Origin: Kerstersia gyiorum
Lineage (GTDB): Bacteria; Pseudomonadota; Gammaproteobacteria; Burkholderiales; Burkholderiaceae_B
DNA: 64,000 nucleotides
Direction: 5' to 3'
NCBI RefSeq assembly: GCF_004216755.1
Contig: NZ_SGWZ01000004.1
Span: forward strand, 210,158 to 274,157
Shown: positions 1 to 11,347 of the stretch, piece after piece
Layout: the number at the start of each line of letters is the position of its first letter
Position numbering within the stretch: the stretch's first letter is position 1
Made by a program: the position numbers and the translations under genes
Notes under the pieces: model-generated
Told to the model about the DNA's origin: nothing
What the model saw: the letters and a program-made list of their open reading frames with translations, nothing else
The model's database searches: none

Positions 1-513
1 GGCGCGCAGGCTGGCCTTCATGCCTTCGAAGTCCAGGCCATGCGTGGCCGGATCATAGTAGCGGTAGGTCACGACAGGGAAGCCGGCGCGGGTGAACAGC
101 GCGCGGTGGTTTTCCCAGCTGGGATCGCTGATGGCGACTTGCGCGTCAGGCAGCAATTCCTTCAGGAAATCGGCGCCGACCTTGAGGGCACCGGTGCCGC
201 CCAGGGCTTGTACCGTGACCAGGCGGCCGGATGTCAGCAGCGGGGAATCTTGGCCAAACAGCAGCTTCTGTACACCGCTGTTGTAGTCGCTCAGGCCGTC
301 GATGGGCAGGTAGCCGCGTGCGGCAGCCTTGGCGGTCAGCGCTTCCTCGGCTTGCTTGACGCAGTTGAGCAGGGGCAGGCGGCCCTTGTCGTCGTAATAC
401 ACACCAACGCCAAGATTGGCCTTGTTGGGACGGGTGTCCGCTGCGAACTGTTCGTTCAGACCCAGGATTGGGTCGCGCGGTGCGACTTCGACGGATGCGA
501 AAAGTGAACTCAT
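1..513 (-). CDS. tyrB: Aromatic-amino-acid/aspartate aminotransferase, 5' part only
   Basis: Class I PLP-dependent aminotransferase that would interconvert aromatic or acidic amino acids and their 2-oxo acids. The minus strand from the ATG at 513 reads MSSLFASVEVAPRDPILGL and continues open to the window edge (171 residues). Visible family segments are NLGVGVYYDDKGRLP near the N-terminus and the cofactor-region motif GGTGALKVGADFL. The PLP lysine lies beyond the edge. It is divergent from uvrB with only 82 bp between the starts. Family assignment is firm; substrate preference (tyrosine/phenylalanine versus aspartate) cannot be decided from this portion. Confidence 0.88.
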   Translation of the reverse strand, partial: MSSLFASVEVAPRDPILGLNEQFAADTRPNKANLGVGVYYDDKGRLPLLNCVKQAEEALTAKAAARGYLPIDGLSDYNSGVQKLLFGQDSPLLTSGRLVTVQALGGTGALKVGADFLKELLPDAQVAISDPSWENHRALFTRAGFPVVTYRYYDPATHGLDFEGMKASLRA

Positions 514-595
514 GATGGAAGGGAGAGTAGAGAAGATGGACGCAGTGATGCGTGACAGGGATAATGTAGAGCTTTCCCCGACTTAAAAGTCTAGC

Positions 596-2692
<2,097 letters not shown>

Positions 2693-2787
2693 TGGCTTGG
2701 CGAACTGCTGGCAGCCGGTCCTGGACCCATGCTGCCGGGTGAAGGCCGTGAGGCTGTCCGGCAATACGGCCATCTGGCCGCATAGGC

Positions 2788-4242
2788 TCAGGCGCCTGGA
2801 GCGCGGCGCAAGTGTTCGCCGCTGCTGGCGGCCATGCGCATGACATCGACGACTCCCAGGACGGCGATCAGCGCGACACACACCAGCGCAAAGCGGTAGC
2901 TCAGTGCGGGGACGTGCTCCCAGGCCGGGAATTGAGGCGCCAGGCGGCTTTGCAACCATTCGCCCAGGCGGATGCAGATTGCGCCAAAGGCGATACCCAG
3001 GCCCAACGCCATCTGCTGGATGGTGCTGGCCAGGGTATTGGCAGCCGCCATCTGTGGCGCCGGCACATCGGCAAAGGCCAGGGTGTTGATGGCCGTGAAC
3101 TGCATGGAACGGCACAGGCCGCTGACGAACAGCACGGCGACGATCACGAACGTGGGGGTGGCAGGGGTCAGCATCGCGCAGGCCAGCAAGGCGAGCACGT
3201 TCAGGATGCCATTGATGGCCAGGATGCGTTTGAATCCATGCCGATGCAGCAGGCGCGTCGTGAACAGTTTCATGGACAGGTTACCCGCAAATACTGCCAG
3301 CACCAGCATGCCTGCTTCCACGGCGCTCAGGCCGAATCCCAGCTGGAACATCAGCGGCAGGATGAAGGGCAAGGCATTGATGGCCAGGCGAAAGCAGCTG
3401 CCGCCACGTACTGATACTGCATAGGTGGGAATACGCAGTGGGGCGAGATCGACCAGCGGATGCCGGGTGTGCAGCAAATGGCGCACCGTGATCGCCAGCA
3501 GTAGCGCACCGCCAGCCAGATAGGCGAGGATAGCGCTGGTTCCTGCGCCCAGACCGGCCAGTTCCATGCCATAAAGCAGCCCGAGCAAGGCCAGGCCGCT
3601 GCCCAGGAAGCCGATGAGATCAAAGGGGCGGGGCTGGTCTGCGCGCATGCCGGGAATCAGCAGCCAGGCGGCCAGCAGGGCCAGCAGCCCGATGGGTAGA
3701 TTGATATAGAAAATCCAGCGCCAAGAGGCATAGGTGGCGAACAGGCCGCCAAGAGGCGGTCCCAGGACCGGCGCGATCAGCGCGGGCCAGGTAATCATGG
3801 AGATGGCCGCAATCAGTTGCTGCTTCGGTGTGTGGCTGAGCACGACCAGCCGTCCCACCGGCACCATGAGGGCGCCGCCCATGCCTTGCAGCACGCGCAT
3901 CGCGACGAATTCCGGCAGGCTGTCGGCTTGCGCGCACAGCAGCGAGGCCAGGGTGAACAGAACGATGGCGCAGCAGAATACCCGGCGTGCACCCAGCCTG
4001 CCGGCCAGCCAGCCGCTGGGCGGAATACAGACGGCGAGTGTCAGGAGGTAGGCGCTGACACCGAGATTCAGGTCGACGGCGGAAACCCCGAAACTGAGCG
4101 CCATCTGCGGGAGCGCCGTCACGATGATGGTGCCGTCCAGGTTTTCCATGAACATCACGGCGGCGACCAGCAAGGCGATCAGAGCCGGGCGCGGCGGCCG
4201 CGAGGCATCAGAGTGGCTGGAGGAGGGAGGCATGCTGGTCAT
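2788..4242 (-). CDS. MFS multidrug efflux transporter, DHA2 (EmrB/QacA-like) family
   Basis: Proton-driven drug exporter of the inner membrane. It has 484 residues and about 14 hydrophobic segments. The first membrane segment carries the DHA2-type sequence MFMENLDGTIIVTALPQM. The loop 2-3 motif reads GWLAGRLGARRVF and the motif C region reads APVLGPPLGGLFATYASWRW. Two starts, M1 at 4242 and M4 nine bases downstream, are both possible. It is convergent with uvrB and about 180 bp from a hypothetical promoter region, with no adjacent regulator. The substrate cannot be read from the sequence. Confidence 0.9.
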   Translation of the reverse strand: MTSMPPSSSHSDASRPPRPALIALLVAAVMFMENLDGTIIVTALPQMALSFGVSAVDLNLGVSAYLLTLAVCIPPSGWLAGRLGARRVFCCAIVLFTLASLLCAQADSLPEFVAMRVLQGMGGALMVPVGRLVVLSHTPKQQLIAAISMITWPALIAPVLGPPLGGLFATYASWRWIFYINLPIGLLALLAAWLLIPGMRADQPRPFDLIGFLGSGLALLGLLYGMELAGLGAGTSAILAYLAGGALLLAITVRHLLHTRHPLVDLAPLRIPTYAVSVRGGSCFRLAINALPFILPLMFQLGFGLSAVEAGMLVLAVFAGNLSMKLFTTRLLHRHGFKRILAINGILNVLALLACAMLTPATPTFVIVAVLFVSGLCRSMQFTAINTLAFADVPAPQMAAANTLASTIQQMALGLGIAFGAICIRLGEWLQSRLAPQFPAWEHVPALSYRFALVCVALIAVLGVVDVMRMAASSGEHLRRAPGA

Positions 4243-4587
4243 CGGAAATAACGGTAGGCAGGCAAGCAGCGTTGGTGCTTGGGGCGTTCAGGTTGGCAGA
4301 TGCCCGGGCTGCAGGCCAGCGCACAGGACGGCACCAGCGCTGCTTGCTGCCGCAGATTTTTAGGAACGTGAGAGACGAAGCGATCCCTGGCGATGGCCGC
4401 GATTCTAGCATTCGGCCATCGGCCAGTTTAAAGCTCCGGTGGGCCTGCGGGTCTCGTGCCCGTCTGCAGCCAGTATCCGTACTTGCGCCAGTTCAGGAAA
4501 AAAAGAGCCCTCACGTTTGAACGGCACGCCGGAAGTTGGACACTTATCTGATCCCTGGGATGCAGTGCACTTGCAGCCCAGGGGGAG

Positions 4588-4697
4588 CTTGGGGCGGCGG
4601 CCCTGCGATCAAAAAGGCTCTCCTCACGCTGCGCCTTCGGCTTGCTGCCCCCCGGGGGCGTATTGGTCTTGGGGCGGTCCTGCGATAAAAAACGCCC
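4588..4697. repeat. Two imperfect copies of a ~30-bp repeat
   Basis: Copy 1 (4588-4617) and copy 2 (4668-4697) both start CTTGGGGCGG and continue through CCTGCGAT into an A-run and a GC-rich end. Copy 1 has three extra bases (CGG) where copy 2 has T. The sequence between them is GC-rich and could pair. The second copy runs straight into the thiolase terminator hairpin, so the repeat may be a duplicated terminator tail. Confidence 0.55.
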
Positions 4698-4732
4698 CGG
4701 CGCCCGGAAACTTGCGTCCGGGCGCCGGGGCG
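4686..4732 (-). terminator. Rho-independent terminator of the thiolase gene
   Basis: Perfect 15-bp stem (4694-4708 with 4717-4731, extendable by C4693/G4732), 8-nt loop, and on the minus strand a run of T from 4692 down to 4687. It lies about 90 bp past the stop of the minus-strand thiolase at 4820. Confidence 0.9.
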
Positions 4733-4819
4733 TGAGCCGACTGCCTTGCACCGACTGGATGCAGAGGGCAGGCTGGCGCGCCGGATAGTGTCTATGCGGC
4801 GGCCAGCAAAAGGGCAGGA

Positions 4820-5998
4820 TCAGCGTTCAATGGCGATAGCCACGCCCTGGCCGCCACCGATGCACAAGGTGGCCAGGCCCTTCTTGGCATCGCGGCGGTT
4901 CATTTCATGAACCAGCGATACCAGGATGCGCGCACCCGACGCGCCGATGGGGTGGCCCAGTGCAATGGCGCCGCCATTGACGTTGACCTTGCTGTTGTCC
5001 CATTGCAGTTCACGGGCAACGGCCAGCGATTGTGCTGCAAAGGCTTCATTGGCTTCGATCAGGTCGAGGTCCTCCAGTTTCCAGCCAGCCTTTTCCAGCG
5101 TCTTGCGCGTGGCCGGGACCGGGCCCAGGCCCATGACGGAGGGATCGACTCCGGCACTGGCGTAGGACTTGATCCAGCCCAGCACGGGCAGGCCCAGTTC
5201 CTTGGCTTTTTCGGCGCTGGCCAGCAACAGGGCGGCGGCGCCGTCGTTCAGCGTGGATGCATTGCCGGCGGTGACAGTGCCGTCTTTCTTGAAAGCAGGG
5301 CGCAGGCGGGCCAGCGTTTCCAGGCTGGTGTCCGGGCGCGGCTGCTCATCGGTTTCGATGCGTACGGGGTCGCCCTTGCGTTGCGGGATTTCGACCGGAG
5401 CGATTTCGTCCTTGAAGCGGCCGGCCTTGATGGCGGCGCCGGCTTTCTGCTGCGATTCGTAGGAGAACTGGTCCAGCTCTTCACGCGTCAGGCCATAGCG
5501 CTCGACCAGGTTTTCCGCCGTGATGCCCATGTGGTAGTCATTGAAGGCGTCCCACAGGCCGTCCTGGATCATGCTGTCGAGCAGCTGGGCGTGCGCCATG
5601 CGCAGGCCGGTACGCGCCTTGGGCAGCACATAGGGCGACAGGCTCATGTTTTCCTGGCCGCCGGCGATGATCAGGTCGGCGTCGCCGCTGCGGATGGCCT
5701 GGGCGGCCAGGTGCACGGCCTTGAGGCCGGAGCCACACACCTTGTTGATGGTCAGCGCGGGCGTTTCGACGGGCAGGCCGGCATGGATGCTGGACTGGCG
5801 TGCCGGGTTCTGGCCCGAACCGGCTGCGAGCACCTGGCCGAGGATCACTTCGTCGATGGCTTCGGCAGGGATGCCGGTCTTGGCGAGCAGGTGCCGGATG
5901 ACCGTTGCACCGAGCTCATGGGCAGGGGTATGGCCCAGGGCGCCCTGGAAGGCGCCGATGGCGGTGCGGGATGCGGCGAGAATTGCAACGTCACTCAT
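4820..5998 (-). CDS. Acetyl-CoA C-acetyltransferase (biosynthetic thiolase)
   Basis: Condenses two acetyl-CoA to acetoacetyl-CoA, or runs the reverse thiolysis, in the cytoplasm. At 392 residues it has the normal thiolase length and all catalytic elements: nucleophile cysteine in NKVCGSGLKAV near residue 90, GHPIGASG histidine near 350, and the C-terminal CIGGGQG cysteine. It could feed the PHB genes at 11-24 kb as a PhaA, or serve fatty-acid or amino-acid degradation. It stands alone with its own terminator. It is a useful in-window contrast to the thiolase-fold protein at 56417-57625, which lacks these residues. Confidence 0.95.
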   Translation of the reverse strand: MSDVAILAASRTAIGAFQGALGHTPAHELGATVIRHLLAKTGIPAEAIDEVILGQVLAAGSGQNPARQSSIHAGLPVETPALTINKVCGSGLKAVHLAAQAIRSGDADLIIAGGQENMSLSPYVLPKARTGLRMAHAQLLDSMIQDGLWDAFNDYHMGITAENLVERYGLTREELDQFSYESQQKAGAAIKAGRFKDEIAPVEIPQRKGDPVRIETDEQPRPDTSLETLARLRPAFKKDGTVTAGNASTLNDGAAALLLASAEKAKELGLPVLGWIKSYASAGVDPSVMGLGPVPATRKTLEKAGWKLEDLDLIEANEAFAAQSLAVARELQWDNSKVNVNGGAIALGHPIGASGARILVSLVHEMNRRDAKKGLATLCIGGGQGVAIAIER

Positions 5999-6283
5999 GA
6001 TTCGACCTCATTGAGACATAACAGAAAAATGACCACGCGCCAAAGCGCAAGCCCCGGCCTGCTGGCCGAGGTCAAGCAGAGCATTGTCCATACGGTGCCG
6101 AAGTTGCCCCGGTATGGTGGTGGCGCATCCCGGCCAGCCAGCCTGGGTGCACCGCCGGTATCCGGACTGCACACCTGCCGGTGTTGGGGCCGGGCAGGCG
6201 AGAGTTCGGATAATCCTTATATCAACACTGTATTGCATTTCTGCCTGCCCGCAAACCTCCGGGCAGAGACAGACGGGACGGTA

Positions 6284-7408
6284 TCAGGCCATGCGGGTAA
6301 TGGTTTTCCGGAAGCGGCTGAGCGAAAACCCGAACAGTGCGCAACCGATCAGGAAGAGCACCAGGAACGGCTGCCAGACCACATCCAGGCCGGCGCCCCG
6401 GAACAGGATGGCCTGGCTCAGTTCCACATAGTGGGTGTTGGGCGCGAAGTACATGATGTCCTGCACGAACTGCGGCATGCTTTCACGTGGCGTCATCGAG
6501 CCGGAAAGCAATTGCAGCGGTAGCAGCGCCAGAATCAGCAGCAGGCCGAACTGCGGCATGCTGCGCGCCAGAGTGGCGAAGAAAATCCCCATGGACGTGG
6601 TGGCGAACAGGTGCAGCGCGGTGCCGGCAATGAAGAGCAGTACCGACCCTTCCACCGGTACCTTCAGCAACTGCATGACGACCAACAACAGCGAAAGCGA
6701 AGCCGCCACCAGCACGACCAGTCCCATGGACCAGACCTTGGCCAGCATGATCTGCGTGGGCGTGACGGGCATGACCAGCAGGTGTTCCACCGTGCCATGC
6801 TCGCGCTCGCGTATCAGCGCCGCACCCGTCAGGATGATGGACAGCATGGTGACGTTGTTGATGATCTGCATCAGCGCGCCGAACCAGGACGGTGTGAGGC
6901 TCGGGTTGAAGCGCATGCGCATCGCGAGCTCCACCGGAGCGACCTGGGCGCCGCGATAGCGCTGTAGGAACTCGTTGACCTCGGCCAGCACGATCTGCTG
7001 GATATAGCTGCTGCCGGTGAAGGCCTGGCTGACGCGGGTTGCATCGACATTCAGCTGTACTTCGGGGTTGAGGCCCGCCAGGACATCACGCTGGAAGTTG
7101 GGCGGAATGTCCAGGACGAAGGTGTATTGCCCGGAGTCCAGCGCGGCGTCCATCTGTTGCGGTCCTATCATGTCCGGCGCTGTGAATTGCGGCGGGTAGA
7201 AGGCTGACGCAATGCGTGCCGACAATGGGGAATCATCTTCATCCACAACGGCGATGGAGGCGTGGTTGAGGTTCTCCGGCATGGAGGTGGCGGCAGAGTA
7301 GACCGACACGGTGAAGGTGTAGACGATCAGCACCAGCATGATCGGATCGCGCGCCAGGCTCCAGAGCTCCTTGACGCCCAACCGGAATATATTTTTCAGC
7401 CCTTGCAT
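6284..7408 (-). CDS. yhhJ: ABC-2 type permease, YhhJ-like
   Basis: Membrane component of an ABC exporter: 374 residues with one N-terminal membrane segment, a large periplasmic domain (about 45-175), and five or six membrane segments after residue 175. The core includes LIREREHGTVEHLLVMPVTP, typical of the ABC-2 fold. It is the last gene of a three-gene minus-strand operon (HlyD, double-ATPase permease, permease) and starts 10 bp after the RbbA-like stop. The order matches E. coli yhiI-rbbA-yhhJ. The exported substrate is unknown. Confidence 0.88.
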   Translation of the reverse strand: MQGLKNIFRLGVKELWSLARDPIMLVLIVYTFTVSVYSAATSMPENLNHASIAVVDEDDSPLSARIASAFYPPQFTAPDMIGPQQMDAALDSGQYTFVLDIPPNFQRDVLAGLNPEVQLNVDATRVSQAFTGSSYIQQIVLAEVNEFLQRYRGAQVAPVELAMRMRFNPSLTPSWFGALMQIINNVTMLSIILTGAALIREREHGTVEHLLVMPVTPTQIMLAKVWSMGLVVLVAASLSLLLVVMQLLKVPVEGSVLLFIAGTALHLFATTSMGIFFATLARSMPQFGLLLILALLPLQLLSGSMTPRESMPQFVQDIMYFAPNTHYVELSQAILFRGAGLDVVWQPFLVLFLIGCALFGFSLSRFRKTITRMA

Positions 7409-7418
7409 GTGGTTTCCT

Positions 7419-10229
7419 TCAGCGCTCCTGTTTGTTCAGCAGGGCGATGGCCAGGCCCAGAATGATGGGCACGGACACGGCCATGGCCCAGAACTCGGGC
7501 CGCAGGTCTGAGATGTAAAGCGCCTTGTTGAAAATGCCGCGGCTGATGGTCAGCATATAGCTGGCCGGATGCAGTTCACCGATGATGCGCCCGGAGCCTT
7601 CCAGCGACGACACCGGGTTGATCAGGCCGGCGAACTGAATGGCCGGTATCAGGGTGCCGATGATGGTGAAGAACATGGCGGCGATCTGGCTGCGAGTGAA
7701 GGTCGAGGCCAGCAGGCCGAAGCCGGTCGCGGCCGTGCAGTAGATCAGTGCGGCCAGCGTCAGCGACAGGAAGCTGCCCTTGACCGGCACGTCGAAGACC
7801 ACGATGGAGAAAATCACCATCAGCACGAAGCTGATCATGGCCAGCACTACATAGGGAATCTGCTTGCCGAGCAGGAACTCCGCGCGGGTGACAGGCGTGA
7901 CGTAAAGATTGATGATGGAACCCAGCTCCTTTTCACGTACGACCGACAGTGCAGTCAGCATGGCGGGCAGCATCAGGAGCAGCAGGGGAATCACTGCGGG
8001 CACCATGGCGACCAGGCTCTTGACGTCCGGGTTGTAGCGGAAGCGGGTTTCCACCGATGCCGCGTTGGCGTAGTTGATGCCCAGGCGTTCCTTGGCTTGT
8101 TGCTGCAGCCAGGTCATGTGCATGCCCTGCACGTAGCCCTTGACCGTTTCTGCCCGTGAGGGCATGGCGCCGTTGACCCAAACGCCTATCTCCACGGAAT
8201 TGCCGCGACTGACGTCGCGGGCGAAGCCCGGGGGGATTTCGATTGCCAGGGCCAGTTCGCCGCTGCGCAGGCGCTTGTCCACGTCTTCATAGTCGCGCAA
8301 CGGCGGTTGTTCGACGAAGTAGCGTGAGCCCGATAGGTTGAGGGCGTAGTTCTGGCTCAGCCCGGACTGGTCATGGTCCAGGACGGCGAATTTCAGGTCC
8401 TCGACGTCCATGCTGATCCCGAAGCCGATCACGAACATGAGGATGAGGGAACCCAGCAGCGCCAGCGTGGCGCGCAGCGGGTCGCGCTGCAGCTCCAGCA
8501 TTTCGCGCCACATGTAGCTGAACATGCGGTTGACGCTGAACGCCTGGTGCTTCTGTGGCGGGTGTGCGGTATCGGGTGCACCGCTGGCGACCAGCGCGGG
8601 CGCGGCATCACCGGCCTGCGCCGCCTTGGCGTCCTTTTCGGCGGCGGCGTCTGCCTTGGCCTGGGCCGGATCGTTCTGTTCGATGGCCTCGACCAGGTAC
8701 GAAATAAACGCTTCTTCGAGATTGGCCGAGCCGCGCTTGCGTACCAGTTCTGCCGGCGTATCGCTGACCAGCACCTTGCCGGCGTGCATCAGCGACATGC
8801 GGTCACAGCGCTCGGCTTCGTTCATGAAGTGGGTGGAGATGAAAATGGTCACGCGATCGCGGCGTGCCAGTTCTATCATCAGGCGCCAGAAATTGTCGCG
8901 CGCCACCGGGTCCACGCCCGAGGTCGGTTCGTCGAGGATCAGCAGTTCCGGCTTGTGCACCATGGCGACGGCCAGCGACAGGCGCTGGCGCACGCCCAGC
9001 GGCAGTTGCTCGGGCAGGGTTTCCATGACGTCCTGCAGTGCGAAGCGCTCCGCGCTTTCCTCGACGCGGGCCGGGATATCGGCTTCCGGGACGGAAAACA
9101 GCCGTGCGTGCAACACCAGGTTCTGGCGTACGGTCAATTCGCCATAGAGCGAGAAGGCCTGCGACATGTAACCGACGCGGCGGCGCGTTTCGATATCGTT
9201 GGCGGCAATTTCCTTGCCGAACAACCAGGCCTGGCCTTCGCTGGCCGGCAGCAGGCCGGTCAGCATCTTCATGGTGGTGGATTTGCCGCAACCGTTGGAA
9301 CCAAGGAAGCCGAAAATTTCGCCACGGCGAATGCGGAAGCTGACATGGTCGACGGCAACAAAATTGCCGAAGCGCATGGTCAGGTCCTTGGCCTCGATGG
9401 CGATTTCGTCGTCATCGTCGTCTTGCAGCGGGGTGATCACGACGGCTTCGTGGTCGCGTTTTTTTTCTTCCGGCAGCAGCTCAATGAAGGCTGCTTCCAG
9501 CGAGCTGGTACCGGTACGCTGTAGCAGCTCCTTGGGCGTTCCGGTATCCAGAATCTTGCCGCTGTCCATGGCGACCAGCCAGTCAAAGCGCTGGGCCTCG
9601 TCCATGTAGGCCGTGGCCACCAGCACGCTCATGCCGGGGCGCTCGGTGCGGATGCGTGCGATCAGGTCCCAGAACTGGGCTCGCGCCAGCGGATCGACCC
9701 CGGTGGTCGGTTCGTCGAGAATCAGCAGGTCGGGGTCGTGGATCAGCGAGCAGCACAGCCCGAGCTTCTGCTTCATCCCGCCGGACAGTTTGCCGGCCGG
9801 ACGATCCAGGAACGGGTGCAGGCCGGTGGCGCGTGTCAGGTCATCAATGCGGCGGCGGCGTTCGGCGGCATTGTGGCCGAACAAGCGTGCAAAGAACTGC
9901 AGGTTTTCTTCTACCGACAGGGTGGGATAGAGGTTTTTCCCCAGCCCCTGGGGCATGTAGGCGATGCGCGGGCAGACCGAATCACGGTGCGCCTTGCTGC
10001 GCATGTCGCCACCCAGCACTTCGACGGTACCTTGCTGAACTGCGCGGGCGCCAGCAATGAGCGATAGCAGGCTGGACTTGCCGACGCCGTCTGGGCCGAT
10101 AAGGCCGATCATGAGGCCGGCAGGAATATCCAGCGTGAAGTCCCGCAGCGCGGAGACTTCGCCGTAATTCAGGCTGACGCCTTCCAGCCGGACGGCGACG
10201 TCCTGCGGGGATTGAGAGGGCTGCGGCAT
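7419..10229 (-). CDS. rbbA: ABC exporter with two fused ATPase domains and an ABC-2 permease (RbbA-like)
   Basis: 936 residues in three parts: first nucleotide-binding domain (about 10-240; Walker A GPDGVGKSS, signature LSGGMKQKL, Walker B LLILDEPTTGVDP), second nucleotide-binding domain (about 280-510; Walker A GSNGCGKST, Walker B LLILDEPTSGVDP), then an Ala/Lys-rich linker and an ABC-2 permease (about 570-936). The second signature reads LPLGVRQRL rather than LSGGQ, so the two ATP sites are unequal. It is 2 bp from the HlyD stop and 10 bp from YhhJ. E. coli RbbA was reported as ribosome-associated, but the permease half and operon partners indicate export. Confidence 0.9.
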   Translation of the reverse strand: MPQPSQSPQDVAVRLEGVSLNYGEVSALRDFTLDIPAGLMIGLIGPDGVGKSSLLSLIAGARAVQQGTVEVLGGDMRSKAHRDSVCPRIAYMPQGLGKNLYPTLSVEENLQFFARLFGHNAAERRRRIDDLTRATGLHPFLDRPAGKLSGGMKQKLGLCCSLIHDPDLLILDEPTTGVDPLARAQFWDLIARIRTERPGMSVLVATAYMDEAQRFDWLVAMDSGKILDTGTPKELLQRTGTSSLEAAFIELLPEEKKRDHEAVVITPLQDDDDDEIAIEAKDLTMRFGNFVAVDHVSFRIRRGEIFGFLGSNGCGKSTTMKMLTGLLPASEGQAWLFGKEIAANDIETRRRVGYMSQAFSLYGELTVRQNLVLHARLFSVPEADIPARVEESAERFALQDVMETLPEQLPLGVRQRLSLAVAMVHKPELLILDEPTSGVDPVARDNFWRLMIELARRDRVTIFISTHFMNEAERCDRMSLMHAGKVLVSDTPAELVRKRGSANLEEAFISYLVEAIEQNDPAQAKADAAAEKDAKAAQAGDAAPALVASGAPDTAHPPQKHQAFSVNRMFSYMWREMLELQRDPLRATLALLGSLILMFVIGFGISMDVEDLKFAVLDHDQSGLSQNYALNLSGSRYFVEQPPLRDYEDVDKRLRSGELALAIEIPPGFARDVSRGNSVEIGVWVNGAMPSRAETVKGYVQGMHMTWLQQQAKERLGINYANAASVETRFRYNPDVKSLVAMVPAVIPLLLLMLPAMLTALSVVREKELGSIINLYVTPVTRAEFLLGKQIPYVVLAMISFVLMVIFSIVVFDVPVKGSFLSLTLAALIYCTAATGFGLLASTFTRSQIAAMFFTIIGTLIPAIQFAGLINPVSSLEGSGRIIGELHPASYMLTISRGIFNKALYISDLRPEFWAMAVSVPIILGLAIALLNKQER

Positions 10230-10231
10230 GA

Positions 10232-11302
10232 TTACTCCGGCAGCCGGACCTGCAGGGATTCAGGCCATTGGGCGTTGCTGTCGATCTTCACCCAGGTGAC
10301 GCCGGGCAGGCCGGTCTTGACTTGCGTGAGGTGCTTGCGCAGCAGTTCCGGGTCGATGCGGGCCTTGACACGGAACATCAGCTTTTCGCGTTCGCTGGCG
10401 GTTTCGACGGTCTTGGGTGTGAACTGCGCGGTGCTGGCCACGAAGGATACCGATGCCGGGATCACCAGCTGCGGCGCGGCGTCGAGGATGATGCGCGCTT
10501 CAGAGCCGAGCGCCACCTTGCCGGCTTCCGTCGCCGGCAGGAAGAATGTCATGTAGACGTCGGACAGGTCGACGAAATTGAGCACCTTGCCGCCGGCGCC
10601 CAGCACTTCACCGGGTTGTGCCACGCGGTACTGCACGCGGCCGTCGCGCGGAGCGATCAATTGGCTGTCCTTGATGTCCGCTTCGATGCGGGCAATGGTA
10701 GCCTGGGCGGCGGTGACTGCAGACTCGGCACCTACGACCTGTGCCCGGGCCGCTTCGATGGCGGCATCAGCGGCTGCAACCTGGGCCTTGGCGGCCTCGA
10801 CTGCCGCCTGGGCGCTGCGCACCCGGGCGCGGTCGTCGTCCAGTTCCTGGCGCGAGGTCGCGCCACGCTGGGCCAGCGTTTCAGAGCGGTTCAGGCGTTG
10901 GCGCGCAGCCAGGTGTTCGCTTTCGCGTTGCAGCACGGCAGCTTCGGCAGCACGCTTGTCGCTGATGCGGGCTGCCACCTGGGCCTTGGCGCCGGCCACG
11001 GTGTTGATGGCCTTCTGCAGGTTGGCCTTGGCCTCGTCGCGCTGGGCTTCCAGCACGTCTATCTGCATGGCGGCCAGCGGTTGCCCGGTAGTGACGAAAT
11101 CGCCTTCATTGACCGCGATGGATTCAACCCGGCCGGCCAGCTTGGTCGACACGTCGATTTCCGTGGCCTCGATGCGGCCGTTGCCCTTGGCGAAGCACGG
11201 TCCGGGGCCTGCATTCTGGGATGCCTGCCAGGCGTAGTAGGCGCCGCCAGCGATGGCGATTACCAAAACGGGGACGATGAATTTCCTGATTTTTGGGTTC
11301 AT
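10232..11302 (-). CDS. yhiI: HlyD-family membrane fusion protein (YhiI-like)
   Basis: Periplasmic adaptor of the ABC exporter encoded next to it. It has 356 residues with an N-terminal membrane anchor (about 8-26), a biotinyl-lipoyl-like half (GRVESIAVNEGDFVTTGQPL), a long Ala/Glu/Arg-rich coiled-coil hairpin (about 80-205), the second half-motif with IAPRDGRVQYRVAQPGEVL, and a beta-barrel domain. First gene of the exporter operon, though it follows fabI by only 45 bp on the same strand, so read-through from phaC-fabI is possible. An outer-membrane TolC partner is not encoded here. Confidence 0.9.
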   Translation of the reverse strand: MNPKIRKFIVPVLVIAIAGGAYYAWQASQNAGPGPCFAKGNGRIEATEIDVSTKLAGRVESIAVNEGDFVTTGQPLAAMQIDVLEAQRDEAKANLQKAINTVAGAKAQVAARISDKRAAEAAVLQRESEHLAARQRLNRSETLAQRGATSRQELDDDRARVRSAQAAVEAAKAQVAAADAAIEAARAQVVGAESAVTAAQATIARIEADIKDSQLIAPRDGRVQYRVAQPGEVLGAGGKVLNFVDLSDVYMTFFLPATEAGKVALGSEARIILDAAPQLVIPASVSFVASTAQFTPKTVETASEREKLMFRVKARIDPELLRKHLTQVKTGLPGVTWVKIDSNAQWPESLQVRLPE

Positions 11303-11347
11303 GCGTAGTGCCTGCTGAGTTCTGATCCGGAGCCGCGCTGGGCGGAC

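Larger units (their letters stand above)
4243..4819. other. 577-bp gene-free stretch between MFS and thiolase genes
   Basis: No open frame here resembles a protein. The stretch holds the promoter side of the MFS gene, two copies of a short imperfect repeat (4588-4617 and 4668-4697) and the thiolase terminator hairpin (4686-4732). Apart from these I see nothing assignable. Confidence 0.6.
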
